From assembly GCF_023898315.1 (NCBI RefSeq), contig NC_064621.1:536259383-536323382 (forward strand): 64,000 nt of DNA, read 5' to 3'. Shown in pieces: positions 21,350-33,203 of the stretch. How positions within the stretch are numbered: position 1 is the first letter of the stretch; each line of letters begins with the position of its first letter. The translations under genes and the position numbers were made by a program. Under the pieces are notes generated by a model. It was given only the letters and a program-made list of their open reading frames with translations. It did not search any database and was not told the DNA's origin. The stretch comes from Schistocerca nitens (taxonomy: Eukaryota > Arthropoda > Insecta > Orthoptera > Acrididae).

Positions 21350-23238
21350 AAAGAGGGTGGTCCATTGGTTGTGACCGGGCCAAATACCTCACGAAATAAG
21401 CAGCAAACGAAAAAACTACAAAGAACGAAACTCGTCTAGCTTGAAGGGGGAAACCATATGGCGCTATGGTTGGCCCGCTAGATGGCGCTGCCATAGGTCA
21501 AACGGATATCAAGAGAGTCTTTTTAAATAGGAATCCCCATTTTTATCACACATTCGTGTAGTACGTAAATATGAATGTTTTAGTAGGACCACTTTTTTCG
21601 CTTTGTGATAGATGGCGCTGTAATAGTCACATACGTATAATTACGTGGTATCAGGTAACATTCCGACAGTGCGGACGGTATTTGCTTCGTGATACATTAC
21701 CAGTGTTAAAATGGACCGCTTACCAATTGCGGAAAAGGCCGATATCGTGTTGATGTATGGCTATTGTGATCAAAATGCCCAACGGGCGTGTGCTATGTAT
21801 GCTGCTCGGTATGCTGGACGACATCATCCAAGTGTCCGGACCGTTCGCCGGATAGTTACGTTATTTAAGGAAATAGGAAGTGTTGAGCCACGTGTGAAAC
21901 GTCAACCACGACTTGCAACAAATGGTGATGCCCAAGTAGGTGTTTTAGCTGCTGTCGCTGCTAATCCGCACATCAGTAGCAGACAAATTGCTCGAGATTC
22001 GGGAATCTCAAAAACGTCGGTGTTGAGAATGCTACATCAACATCGATTGCACCCGAACCATATTTCTATGCACCAGGAATTGCATGGTGACGACTTTGAG
22101 TGTCGTGTATAGTTCTGCCACTGGGCACAAGAGAAATTACTGGACGATGAAAGATTTTTTGCACGCGTTCTATTTAGCGACGAAGCGTGATTCACCAACA
22201 GCGGTAACGTAAACCGGCATAATATGCACTACTGGGCAACGGAAAATCCACAATGGCTGCGACAAGTGGAACATCAGCGACCTTGGCGGGTTAATGTATG
22301 GTGCGGCATTATGGGAGGAAGGATAATTGGCCCCCATTTTATCGATGGCAGTCTAAATGGTGCAATGTATGCTGATTTCCTACGTAATGTTCTACCGTTG
22401 TTACTGCAAGATGTTTCACTGCATGACAGAATGGCGATGTACTTCCAACATGATGGATGTTCGGCACATAGCTCGCGTGCGGTTGAAGCGGTATTGAATA
22501 GCATATTTCATGTCAGGTGGATTGGTCGTCGAAGCACCATACCATGGCCCGCACGTTCACCGGATCTGACATCCCAGGATTTCTTTCTGTGGGGAAAGTT
22601 GAAGGATATTTTCTATCGTGATCCAATGACAACGCCTGACAACATGCGTCAGCCCATTGTCAATGCATGTGCGAACATTACAGAAGGCGAACTACTCACT
22701 GTTGAGAGGAATGTCGTTACACGTATTGCCAAATGCATTGAGGTTGACGGACATCATTTTGAGCATTTATTGCATGAATGTGGTATTTAGTCAGGCTGTA
22801 TAGCATGCGTTCTCAGAAATAATAAGTTCACAAAGGTACATGTGTCACATTGGAACTACCGAAATAAAATGTTCAAACGTACCTATGTTCTGTATTTTTA
22901 TTTAAAAACCCACCAGTTACCAACTGTTCGTCTAAAATTGTGAGCCATATGTTTGTGACTATTACAGCACCATCTATTACCAAGCGAAAAATGTGGTCCC
23001 ATTAAAACATTCATATTTCTTTACGTACTACACGAATATGTAATAAAAATGGGGGTTCCTATTTAAGAAAACGCAGCTGATATCCGTTTGACCTATGGCA
23101 GCGCCATCTAACGGGCCAACCACAGCGACATCTGGTTTCCCCCTTCAAGCTAGACAAGCTTGGTTCTTTGTAGTTTTTTCCTCTGACGCTTATTTCGTGA
23201 GATATTTGGCCCGGTCACGATCAATGGACCACCCTGTA
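21350..23238 (+). mobile_element. mariner-like DNA transposon, near full length
   Basis: Long terminal inverted repeats of about 270 bp: left begins AGGGTGGTCCATTGGTTGTG, right ends GATCAATGGACCACCCTGTA. Both ends carry GATGGCGCTGCCATAGG-type sequence. TA lies at both flanks, the expected target. It contains one long transposase frame at 21711-22790. Confidence 0.92.
21711..22790 (+). pseudogene. DDE/D transposase (DD41D-type spacing), two premature stops
   Basis: A single reading frame of 359 codons with no indel but two in-frame stops, TAG at 22110-22112 and TGA at 22188-22190. The N-terminal DNA-binding region includes SVRTVRRIVTLF and HISSRQIARDSGIS. The catalytic core includes LFSDEA (first Asp, just before the TGA), MYFQHDGCSAH (second Asp) and ARSPDLTSQDFFLWGKLKD (third Asp). 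41 residues separate the second and third Asp. The end is KCIEVDGHHFEHLL. The TAG can be explained as one C-to-T change in a Gln codon. Recently inactivated. Confidence 0.92.
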
Positions 23239-25014
23239 TACAAAATATCGTTTTTCGACAATAATTTTTGAAAACAATTACATCTTCTTAACCTTGTTGG
23301 TCAAGTGATTAAATGTAGTAGAAACATCAGACGCATAAACATATTTTTCCGCTAGTCGATGAGAAGAGGATATATCACAACGGCATGTTGCCATGTCTTT
23401 GTCTGCAAATACAAGATAACTTCGGCGAGCTCCCCTTGACGGATAACTGTTTTTGTAAACAGCCGCTGTGTATTCCCCGCTGCGATACGGCCATGACTTG
23501 GCACCAACGGCCTGTCTGGTGTAAACACGAAACTGCCCGTCGGAGCTGTTCTGTTTGCGGACGGGTTAAGATCCTCCCCACCGATCTGCGTCCAACGCAG
23601 CATTCCAATTACCATCCCATTCCATGGCGGACAACGAAATTTACATCCAAATATTCATTCCGCATAAACCATCAGCGCAACGAGAAACGGAAGCAGGCTT
23701 AGGAATACAGACACGGATTCCGAGCCTAGCTACTTGTTCAGCTCAACACATTAATGCAGACGAAAACACGGGCACCTCACACAGAATCTGCTATACATTC
23801 AGTCTTCGTTCCCAACAATGCAAACAGTTTTGCAGCGCGAATTTTTCTTTACATTAATCAGAGACCTGCTAGCTGCTGTCTTCAGTTAGTTATTTCCATT
23901 ACCTTAAAACGAAAAAAAAATGCCCGAACCAAATACATTCTGACACTTAATTCTACGTATCTTGTTAATTTACATTTTCTGACTCTAGAAATACGTCATT
24001 CTTGCATAAAAGAATGCTCTGTTGTTTAAACGGAACACATTTTGGAACTCTTAAAACAACTTATTTTAGCCACATTTGCACTTAGAATCATTGTAAATAT
24101 CGGGGAGAAACAAACCAGCAAGTTGCCATATTTTGCGTATGTTTGTTTAAAAATGTCCTATGGAACTATGTTCCGGGGTAACTCACTTTAAGGAAGAAAG
24201 TGTTTATTGCGCAAAAGCGTGTTCACCCACGATCGTCTTGTAGACATCTGTTTAAGGACTTTGGGATGCTGACTACTGCTTCACAGTATATGTATTCCCA
24301 CATGAAGTTTTGTAAATAATCAACTACAGTTCAAAAGGAACAGTAATGTACATAATTGCGACACCAGAAGGAAAAATAGCATTCATTACTCCACTTCAAA
24401 GTAGCCTTTAGCACAAAAAGGGGTGCAAAATGCTCCAAAAAATTTTTTGAACACTTACCCAGTGATGTAAAATGTGTCACAGAGAGCAAAGCAAAATTTG
24501 AAAACAAACTGAGAAAGTTTCGCCTTGACAGCTACTACTATTCCGTAGAAGAATTTCTACTACTATATTGTGTAAACGTTGGTGGTTAGGAATTACTCTC
24601 ATCTGTATATCTTCATTCTTTTTGTGTATATTATATGTATTGGAATTGTTCAGAATGCAACCATACGCACGAAATAATTCGCTATGTGAATGTGAAGTGA
24701 CTCGTTCCACATCACCACGATCTATCGTGCAAAATTATCCAGGAAACGTGTAGCTAACCATCCAACAAACTTACCACAACAGCTTTCTGACTATGGCGAT
24801 TTCAGCATCGCTATTTCGAAATAGGTCTGGCATAGATTTGATCATTTAGCTGCAGCAAGAGCCTGGAAATTTTCCGATTTTCAGTAGTGATCTGATTTGA
24901 ACTAATCGGCAAACAGCTGAGAATATTTAAGTCAATAACGTCGTTTTTAAGCGCTACTAAATATTTTCAGTGAAACAACTGAAATTACTTACACGCGAAA
25001 TGACAGCAATATGC
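23239..25014. other. unassigned sequence
   Basis: Open frames of 60-105 codons on both strands at 23350-24030 without recognisable motifs. A GC-richer block at 23420-23620 is open in several frames. No gene claimed. Confidence 0.4.
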
Positions 25015-25572
25015 GGGGTGTTTGGAAATTTCCGTTGCAAACTCCGAAGACTTGTAGAGGGGAGTGAGTACGTAATATTTTGAATAGGAATCCAAGTCCG
25101 AAATCGTACCGTTTCCATTCTACGAAGGTTTTCATTCAGGTGTTCAACTTATCCACCTCTGCTTGAGGACTTGAATTAGGCTTAACACATTGAAATTATT
25201 GGATAACATTTCGAAAGAAAAGGTAAGGAAACATCAATTTATCACTTTAACACATTTGTCTGTATTAACACTTAATGATTACGTGTTTGTATTATTGCAA
25301 AACAAAAAAGAACCCAACATACTGCACATACAGAACAGTACTGATGCATTACAACAGCGTCTCGATGAGGTGACCACCACGATGTTGTTTCGGCATGTTT
25401 CCTTTGGAATTGTGACCTAATGACTGTGCTGCGTCGTGCCTAATTAAATTCCTCGTGCAGAATTGGATGAGTTAAGCATTTGAACTGAAACCGTCATACA
25501 AATGCAACGGTACGTTTCCTATTACGACTTCCTATTCAAAATATTACGTACGCACTCCCCTCTACTAGTACT
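25015..25572. mobile_element. non-autonomous DNA transposon remnant with inverted ends
   Basis: Near the left, GTAGAGGGGAGTGAGTACGT and AATATTTTGAATAGGAA recur as the complement near the right (TTCCTATTCAAAATATTACG and GTACGCACTCCCCTCTAC). A 76-codon frame at 25190-25420 lies between them. The outer left end (GGGGTGTTTGGAAATTTCC) has no clear right partner, so the right terminus may be lost. Confidence 0.6.
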
Positions 25573-25614
25573 ATTCGTAAGCACCTCTGCGGTTTCAGAA
25601 GAGGACTGCATCAA

Positions 25615-25618
<4 letters not shown>

Positions 25619-25671
<53 letters not shown>
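25619..25671. repeat. (TA)n microsatellite
   Basis: About 26 TA units, uninterrupted. A possible TA target region next to the element on its left. Confidence 0.98.
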
Positions 25672-25673
<2 letters not shown>

Positions 25674-25884
25674 TGGATACAACATCTCTTAAAATTTCGA
25701 TTCGTAATGCTCGTCCTACCGTTATTCCACTTGAGGTCAGACGTGTCAAAACATGCAGGAAAATCATCCGCTCCATACTGCCGTATCGAATTAGTTTGCT
25801 CCCATCAATAATCAACTCAAAGAACATGCGTTCAAGATGTGACGCTATAGCGCCTTCCCAGGCAATTCGTGTCGGTGACTTAAA

Positions 25885-26880
25885 GGGGAGGTTTACTATC
25901 TTTGGCCCGAATTTGAGAATTTTTTCTCCGGATGTGTTATAGATATCAATGTCAAATTTGGTCCAAATATTTATTGATATTTCCTCTACAAACTGGAATT
26001 TTTTCGACCGGAAATGTCGAAGAGGAAAGGTGGAAGCGTCTCGACGCGCGGTATGTCACAGGTCAGCCGGCTCGTCTGAAATCAAAATTGAGTTGACGTT
26101 AGCGAAATATGTAAGATTCTTTAGGAGCTGTACCTCGCTTAAGTTATTTGTACCATAGGAAGCAAAATGGCGGACATTTGATAAAAAAGGTTTTTTTCAT
26201 CGATTTTTCGACTTCGTCGGCCAAGTATTTTGATGGATCGGGATAAAAGTGGTGCAACTCCTAGACAATTTAATTAGCTTCGTCGGAAACAAAGAATCAT
26301 GCCAATCGGTTCAGTAAATTTGAAGTTACCGTACCGTTCGATAAAAAAACGTCATTTCGAGAAAATGCGTTTGAAGTTTTGACTACATATAAACGCAATA
26401 TTATGCAACGTACGTTGAATCTGCTATTCCGGGTCCATAAACTAGTCCTTCCTCTTCCTCATAGAGGGCGTTCTGCTCGATCTGGGCCAACCAGCGCTGC
26501 TCCAGAGCCGCTCGTACGGCCGGTGACAAGCGGTTTTCAGCCGCCTGAAACCGGTGGTCCTCCGAATGCTTGGCGAACTGCGTCGAATAGAGTCCCAGCG
26601 TGACGTCCACCGTTGTCGTGGTCTTCAGAATTGCTGAATACCCTTCGTTGAAGCTGCTCACTTCCAGGAAAGTCGCAATCTCCACAGTCTTCGCACCAGA
26701 ATGCAAATGCTTGGGGGCTAACTTCAAAACACAAGCATTCAAACTTTCATTCGAATTTTGCGTGTTTACTCCCAAGCACCGGTGCAATAACTCGTCTTCC
26801 GATAGAAAAAAAAAAAAAAAAACTGGTGCGTGAAAAAGGCCGATTTCAGGCAGGTGCATTTTTTTTTTGTTCAACCGCGA
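25885..26880 (-). mobile_element. Mutator-like DNA transposon remnant
   Basis: Carries the transposase tail at 26401-26874. Its probable 3' flank runs to about 25885, where GGGGAGGTTTACTATC may be the terminus. No matching right terminus seen. Confidence 0.5.
26401..26874 (-). pseudogene. C-terminal part of a Mutator-like transposase
   Basis: A 157-codon minus-strand frame containing ELLHRCLGVNTQNSNESLNA, LAPKHLHSGAKTVEIATFLE, FNEGYSAILKTTTTVDVTLG and a final EEEEGLVYGPGIAD. I recognise this C-terminal region from arthropod proteins annotated with a Mutator-like transposase domain. The catalytic core is missing, and a homopolymer run at 26805-26822 sits where the upstream sequence ends. Family identification is from memory of the motif set. 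Confidence 0.65.
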
Positions 26881-27076
26881 ATGACAAACATTTCCGTTCC
26901 GTATTCGGAAAAACCGTTTCAGGGGCGGATTCTAAACTACCGCATAACACTAGTCGCAGGAAAAGTAGACGTCAGGTTGAAATTCATGGGAAGAATCTTA
27001 AGGAAATGTGAATCAGCTGTGAATTACCAGAAGTACTCTGTACCACACACCATACGGGGGCTTGGGGAGTGTAAAT

Positions 27077-27356
27077 GATGATGTGAAATGGAAATGAAGT
27101 CCCATGCTTCTTTACAGAGCGTAGGGGAACGACGCGGGAAACTCGCACCGCTTTACTAGGCAAGGTCCTAACGGAGGTGGTTTGCCGTTGCCTTCCTCCG
27201 ACCGTGATGGGGATGAATGATGATGATGAAGACGACACAACAACACCCAGTCATCTCGAGGCAGGAAAAAGTCCTGACCCCGCCGGGAATCGAACCCGGG
27301 ACTGCGTGCTCGGGAAGCGAGAACGCTGCCGCGAGACCACGAGCAGCGGACAAATG
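27077..27356 (-). repeat. tRNA-derived SINE, family C
   Basis: Minus-strand tRNA-like head (reversed B-box GGGAATCGAACCCGGG; GAAGCGAGAACGCTGCCGCG) with a body containing GATGATGATGAAG and GGTGGTTTGCCGTTGCCTTC. The end includes GAAATGAAGTCCCATGCTTC. The head resembles that of family B; the body is unrelated. Confidence 0.8.
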
Positions 27357-27479
27357 TTGATGTAGACGTAGACAAAAATCCACATTTTTCGCAGGCCGTC
27401 TGTTGCCACTTAATGTGCAGCGTGGAAAAGAAGTTTTTCCTTCGAACTACTGTAATTTATATGCAGCTGGTGCGAAAAT

Positions 27480-27890
27480 GGCCAGCACAAGAAACTTGTT
27501 ATGTTACGTTTGTTTACGTTCTGTGTCAATTGTAATACCTGCAGCAACTTTTGATCCTCCGTACGTCCTCCTGCAATTTGCTGCGTCATTTGGCGTTGTT
27601 ACCTTCCTGTGGACGTCTGAATCGTTTGCGAACAGCATCATGGAATCTGTGAAGTTATTCACTAGTTCATTTATGTGTAGTGAAAACAATAACAGCGCTA
27701 TGAGATTCCCATATGGTACTCCCGAAATTATCTTTACATCTGCCGAATTCGCCCCGTTAACTACATGTTGAATTCTAGAAAGTTCTGAATCCAGTCACAA
27801 ATCTGGTCCAATAATCGGTAAGCTGCTATTCTGATCACTGCATTGTGTGTAACTATATCGAATACGTTCTGGAAGTACTTTTCCATTTTA
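27480..27890 (-). mobile_element. CR1-like LINE reverse transcriptase fragment
   Basis: The minus strand reads DQICDWIQNFLE near 27810, VVNGANSADVKIISGVPYGN, then FSLHINELVNNFTDSMMLFA and NDSDVHRKV. This matches reverse transcriptase blocks around GVPQG and the YADD motif, here changed to FAND. Frameshifts. A short internal fragment. Confidence 0.72.
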
Positions 27891-28583
27891 TTACAAAAAC
27901 CTCAATAAACTGTTTTAAATATATAACCTATAACTGCAGACGATAACCTATATGGGAAAAGAAGTCAAGAAAACGTCATCAGTCTGGATGCCTTTGTCTA
28001 CGGCGCTATGAATTTCATGGAGTAACAAATCCAGCCGCGTTTCACAAGGTCTTAGAGATCAGCATCTACTTCTCCATTTTGTTACAAGAAACCTCCACAA
28101 ACTATTTTAAATGCATATGTGCAGACGATAACTAATAACTGCAAACGATAAATTGGCGTTAAATTTTAGGATATTCACTGAAGATGCCTTATAACTAAGG
28201 CAAAACGAGTGTGGGTGCACAAGTCAAATAAAAAAATAATAAATGTGCTCTGATTCACTGATTATAACGCTAATCGCCTCAATAAGTGTTGAGCACAAAT
28301 GAATACATCCAGGATAGCGATCAAGAAGGAACTTGGAATAAACAAGCGTTTAAAATAAAGTGAAAGCCGGACAATAGGTAAATCATGCGTTGAAAGAAGG
28401 AAGGAGACCCAGGAAACTAGCGACAAAGTTGGTGCAATTTAAAGCTCATTTTTTGTCTTTTTTGTCCAGAATGCTGCCATATTTTAGAAAAGACAATATT
28501 TTCCGGCTCGATTGTTAAAAATTAATTTCATCACCACGAAAGAGATTTCGGTTTATTATACCACATTCAAATAATAGCTGTAA
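27891..28583. other. unassigned AT-rich sequence
   Basis: An internal diverged repetition is visible (ACAAAAACCTCAATAAACT near 27893, ACAAGAAACCTCCACAAACT near 28083), each followed by a TTTTAAAT and GCAGACGATAA segment. Otherwise nothing recognised. Confidence 0.5.
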
Positions 28584-28595
28584 GAACATAAATTG

Positions 28596-28796
28596 TGCCG
28601 GCCAGAGTGGCCGAGCGGTTCTAGGCGCTACAGTCTGGAACCGCGCGACCGCTACGGTCGCAGGTTCGAATCCTGCCTCGGGCATGGATGTGTGTGGTGT
28701 TCTTAGGTTAGTTAGGTTTAAGTAGTTCTAAGTTCTAGGGGACTGATGACCTCAGAAGTTAAGTTCCATAGTGCTTAGAGCCATCTGAACCATTTT
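28596..28796 (+). repeat. SINE family A, complete, with TSD
   Basis: Full plus-strand copy from TGCCGGCCAGAGTGGCCGAG to the 3' end CATCTGAACCATTTT. TSD GAACATAAATTG at 28584-28595 and 28797-28808. It can serve as the reference copy in this window. Confidence 0.96.
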
Positions 28797-28808
28797 GAAC
28801 ATAAATTG

Positions 28809-30000
28809 CTTAAAGGGAAACTTCAGAAAAATAGTGTTACGTTTTTAATTTTACCACTAGATACGACATACATGAACTTCTTTAAGCTGTCAATGAACTT
28901 AAAATGTAAACAAGGCAGCTAAGTACACTTATACAATTTTGTATGTTGTTGTTCAAGAAAAGCTTTTACTACTCTCTGAGACTACATTTACTACAAAGTG
29001 TTTTCATTCAAGACGGGCCGTTTTTAGAACTGAGTAATTTGTTTTTACCAATGATTATTGTTGTTGAGATGTAATCTCATGAATAATTTGCAAAACCGTA
29101 TTGCATTTTGGAATGGTTGTATTAAATATGTCATTAGTGCTGTTAGTTTCACAGAATCTTGACCTCGTAATAACAATAGATCCTTCCAACTGCTTCCTCT
29201 TACAAATATGACAGTCTTAAAGACAATTTAAGGTCATACTTAATTACGTTACATAGAACATAGAAATCGAAAATATTTATATCTCTGACATTACAAAGAG
29301 GATCTTTGCAACAAGTACATCCATAAAGTTTTAGTTCTCATCCGTAACATCTGGTGGATGCACGATGTAATAATGTGCACAGATGACAGAGATTCGATAG
29401 CAGTTATTATGGTAATTAATGTGTTTACAAGTGGTAGAGTGAATTCGTGCTATGACATCCAGTCTGATATACTGTTCTCGTTTCCGTGAAGTGCTCCGTT
29501 CTTTCATATAAATGACTAAGGCACCTCTCTTTTTATACACATGGTATATTTAAAATTGGATGATAAGAAGACAGTATCCTGTTAAAAGGAACTACTCACT
29601 GACGCATTTCATAGTGTGCTAGAAAAACTGACGATTTACAAAAAATGTTTTTTATAAATATTTTGAGGACATAGGGTATTTGTAGTTGAACTGGTTATTA
29701 AGCAGTTTACAATTTTATTGCTACCACTTGAAAATAGCATAAAAAGCCAAAATCGCGATTGTGGTAAATACATTTTTAATAGTTTCTAAAAACGACTGAA
29801 ACAACATGATCCGCAGTTTTCCGAAAGGCAAAGAAAGTATCAACTTCATCTGTGGGTTCGTCTGAAAAATTTGTGATCTCGCATTCGTGCGCATAGGAGT
29901 TTCCGTGAATGTGTAGTTCATAGGTCGTACAGAATCGGCCCTATCACTGACCCCTACGGAACTCCACGTCGGATGCGGCTTTTATGAGACTCCGGTGGCG
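28809..30000. other. unassigned AT-rich sequence
   Basis: Nothing firm. On the minus strand near 29945-29985 a GVP-x-GSVIGPILY-like reading hints at one reverse transcriptase block, too short to call. Confidence 0.4.
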
Positions 30001-30350
30001 CTGCTGCGAGGAGTGACCCGCTGGAAAGTTTTCACCAGTTGGCCGGATGCCAGTTTCGGGCGACAACACGCGGCGGCCGGTGCAAGAATGCAATAATAAC
30101 GCGAGGGGCGACCGCGTCAACATGGCGGCGCAGGTGTGTCGCGCGCCGGCGCGCCATTGGCAGGCGGCCGCTTACGTCACCAGGTGGCGCGCCAGATCGA
30201 TAGGCGGCCGTGGCCGAGGCGGCGCGGGCACGTGGACTGCTCCATTCAGAAAGACGAGCCCAGGAGACGCGCCTCGGGCGTCGCTGCGGGTCACGTGACT
30301 CTCTTGTCGGCGCGCGCGCGATGACCTCGCAGTGCTTCCTGCTGCTACCT
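30000..30350. promoter_or_regulatory. CpG-rich block, possible promoter region
   Basis: Strongly GC- and CpG-rich against AT-rich surroundings. It holds CAACATGGCGGCGC (like the ATGGCGGC core bound by YY1/Pleiohomeotic), CCATTGGC (reverse CCAAT box) and TTACGTCACC (CRE-like). Short open frames exist on both strands without recognisable product. It could be the promoter or first exon of a host gene lying mostly outside the window, or a GC-rich repeat. Confidence 0.3.
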
Positions 30351-30419
30351 GCCGGTAACGAGCCCGTGGAATATCTTCGGAACTTTGCGCTGGATTCCTA
30401 ATATCCTGTAGACTGCGTT

Positions 30420-31150
30420 GTATTGGCAGAACGCATAGAAAATGCGACACCTCTACGAAAGAGAATGCCCAGCACTAAACTTTTTCGTCCTTTTCTGGAG
30501 TATTGCTGTGCAGTGTGGGGTCCTTACCAGTTGGGATTGTCAGACGACATGAAAAAAGTAATTTTTTTTTTTAATTTGTTAGTGGATGTTGGACAGCATA
30601 CTCGTTTTGCATTATCGCGAAATAGGGGAGTGAGTGCTATGATAAACGAGTTGGGCTGGCAGTCATTAAAAAACAAGGGATTTTCGTTTCGGCGAGATCG
30701 TTTCACGAAATTTGAACCGCCACACCTCGTCTCCGACTAGTGGACTAATTTGTCGTCTCCCATCTTCGTAGGGAGGAAGGAACATTGTAATATACGAGGA
30801 AAAACGCTCGTAGAGGTTTAGGTGTTCATTTTTCGCCGGCCGGGATGGCCGAGCGGTTCTAGGCGCTACAGTCTGGAACCGCGCGACCGCTACCGTTGCA
30901 GGTTCGAATCCTGCCTCGGGCGTGGATGTGTGTGATGTCCTTAGGTTAGTTAGGTTTAAGTAGTTCTAAGTTCTAGGGGACTAATGACCTCAGAAGTTAA
31001 GTTCCATAGTGCTCAGGGCCATTTGAACAATTTTTCCCATGTTATTCGACAGTGGAGTGGTAGAAAAAGACACTGAAAGTGGTTCTACAAACCCTCTGCC
31101 AAACATCCAAGTGTGGACTGCAGGCAAATCATGTATATGTAGATGTATAA
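30420..31150 (+). mobile_element. CR1/L2-like LINE, 3' end, split by a SINE
   Basis: Reads FLEYCCAVWGPYQLGLSDD near 30490-30545, then RNRGVSAMINELGWQSLKNK near 30620-30680, the usual C-terminal part of CR1/L2-type reverse transcriptase proteins. The 3' UTR continues across a SINE to CAAGTGTGGACTGCAGGC and ATGTATATGTAGATG at 31130-31147, the 3' end shared with 2.4-3.0 kb. A T run at 30563 disrupts the frame. Confidence 0.75.
30835..31031 (+). repeat. SINE family A inside the LINE 3' UTR
   Basis: Full plus-strand copy, head CCGGCCGGGATGGCCGAGCG. Possible short TSD ATTTTTC (weak). It interrupts otherwise continuous LINE 3' sequence. Confidence 0.93.
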
Positions 31151-31399
31151 GATCTACACAAGTTTTCCTCGGCCGCTTTTGGGCCATCACTCCTGAACGA
31201 GATCTTTTGTAAGCTAATATCCTCAAAATTTTAAGTCTTTAACTAAAGAATTAAACTTTATAACGAAATAAATTAACACTCCTACATCAATCTGACGGAA
31301 GATAAATTATTTTTAATTAACATTCAAACAAAATTAAATCAAGGATTATTGAGTCAATTTAAATAGATACTGGCTGTTCAATGGAATGAACTCTCTAAT

Positions 31400-31650
31400 G
31401 AGTACAGAATAATGATTGAGAGTAGACCGAAGAAAGACGAAAGCAGTAGCAGAGACGAGAATACCCATAAACTGGTAACCACAAGGTAGACGGAGGAATT
31501 CTTCTGGCTTGGAAGCGAATTAACAAATGACGGACGAAGCAAAGAGAGCATAAAATGCAGTTTAGCACAGGCAAAGAGGGCACTGATGACCAAGAGAATC
31601 CTAGCAATGTCAGGGATCTTGCTGTACTCATATATAAAATTTAAGATATG
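31400..31650 (+). mobile_element. non-LTR retrotransposon fragment, post-RT region
   Basis: The plus strand reads FFWLGSELTNDGRSKESIK and AQAKRALMTKRILAMSG, the region between reverse transcriptase and C-terminus in the same LINE group as 11.5 kb and 33.3 kb. Frame breaks near 31450-31490. Fragment only. Confidence 0.72.
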
Positions 31651-32509
31651 GTCTGAATGATAACAGAATCTGTGGAGTACGAGAGAGGGGAGTAGTGTGT
31701 CGTAAGTTCTCTGTGATATATGTTGGATGCTATGTAGGTGCGAGAAACGCAATCACAAATGTGTGTGTGTGTGTGTTGACGGCGTGATTGCAATGTATGT
31801 AGCAGGCTTCCCGGAAAAGTAGTGATGGCTTGTTAATGAAAATTATTACGTATTTTTGTGTCAAAACAGCATTCCCTATTTGAAAATGATCTTCATTACA
31901 TGATAAAATCATTACATCTGGCAAAGTATAGATCTTGGGTACTTATATCGGCGTTGCCTTAGTGTACTACTGATAACTGTATCGTCATTTGTAGTTAATT
32001 CTTATTCGGGAATGAGTTTTGATTATTTGGAAGAAGTAGTTAATTAAAATTTTGTGACAGTGAACGTTATTGTGAGATCTCGTTACTTAATTATTACTAT
32101 ATCGCCTGAGACAATAAGCCACTCAGTTTTGGTTTCAAATGTTTTCGAAATGTTGAATATCATAGTAAATGAAAATCTAAATTCAGTGATAATTTGCGTA
32201 TGCAGCTGAGCTCCCGCGTGAGTAATGTTCATTGTCACCCAAGTACATATAATTAATTACTTCTTAAGTTCAAAATCACCTTAACCTAATCAGTATCAAC
32301 CCTAACATACACTTTAGTTGACACATTATAGAATTTTCAGTAAATTGCCGTTTCGTAATTAGTAACAAATTCGACTAGTTAAAGAAAATTAACCTATATA
32401 TTTACGCAGATATAAACACGATAGTTATTAGGACAACATATTCACTAAGATGTAACTTATAACTTGGTTATCTTCAAAAAAGTGAAAGTTGTCCTACATT
32501 CTGGGAGGG
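31651..32509. other. unassigned AT-rich sequence
   Basis: Short GT microsatellite at 31759-31775. Otherwise nothing recognised. Confidence 0.45.
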
Positions 32510-32600
32510 AGTGCAGGGGAACAGGTACATGAATCCAGCACCGCCGTTCTAGACAAAGTCATAATAGAGATGGTTTGTTGTTGCCTTCCTCCGACCTGTT
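32510..32600 (-). repeat. SINE family C fragment
   Basis: Minus-strand piece containing GTGCAGGGGAACAGG and GGTTTGTTGTTGCCTTCCTC, similar to the body at 27.1-27.2 kb. The head is missing. Confidence 0.55.
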
Positions 32601-33203
32601 ATGAACTATCGAATCGGGAACAGCTACCAACATGAGTAACGTAGAAGTAAATATCCTCGGGGTAGTGAAGTAACTTAGATCACTTAATAAAAGCAAGTCT
32701 TCTGGTCCAGACTGTATACCAACTACGTTCCTTTCGGAATATGCTGATGCATTAGCTCCATACTTAACAATCACATACAACCGTTCACTCGACGAAACAT
32801 CCGTACCCAAAGACTGGAAAGTTGCACAGGTCACACCAATATTCAAGAAAGGTAAGAGGAGGAATCCACTAAATTACAGGCCCATATCGTTAACGTCGAT
32901 ATGCAGCAGGATTTTAGAACGTGTATTGCATTCGAACATTATGAATTACTTCGAAGAAAACGGTCTATTCACACACAGCCAACATGGGTTTAGAAAACGT
33001 CGTTCCTGTGAAACACAACTATGTCTTTATTCACATGAAGTGTTGAGTGCTATTGACAAGGGATTACAGATCGATTCCGTATTTCTGGATTTCCGGAAGG
33101 CTTTTGACACTGTACCACACAAGCGGCTCGTAGTGAAATTGCGTGTTTATGGAATATCGTCTCAGTTATGTGACTGGGTTTGCGATTTCCTGTCAGAGCA
33201 ATA
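32600..33203 (+). mobile_element. CR1-like LINE reverse transcriptase, N-terminal half
   Basis: One frame, with a TAA near 32670, encodes LRSLNKSKSSGPDCIPTTFL, WKVAQVTPIFKKGKRRNPLN, YRPISLTSICSRILERVL, SQHGFRKRRSCETQL and FLDFRKAFDTVPHKRL. These are RT blocks 0 to 3. The sequence stops being CR1-like right after CDWVCDFLSEQ at 33201, before the GVPQG and YADD blocks, where another LINE begins. This RT cannot be active. Confidence 0.85.

Noticed and set aside
25522-25942. Open frames containing long Ile-Tyr runs
   Set aside because: Created by the (TA)n microsatellite.
29900-29990. Minus-strand GVP-x-GSVIGPILY-like reading, possible reverse transcriptase
   Set aside because: A single short block with no neighbouring RT motifs; too little to annotate.
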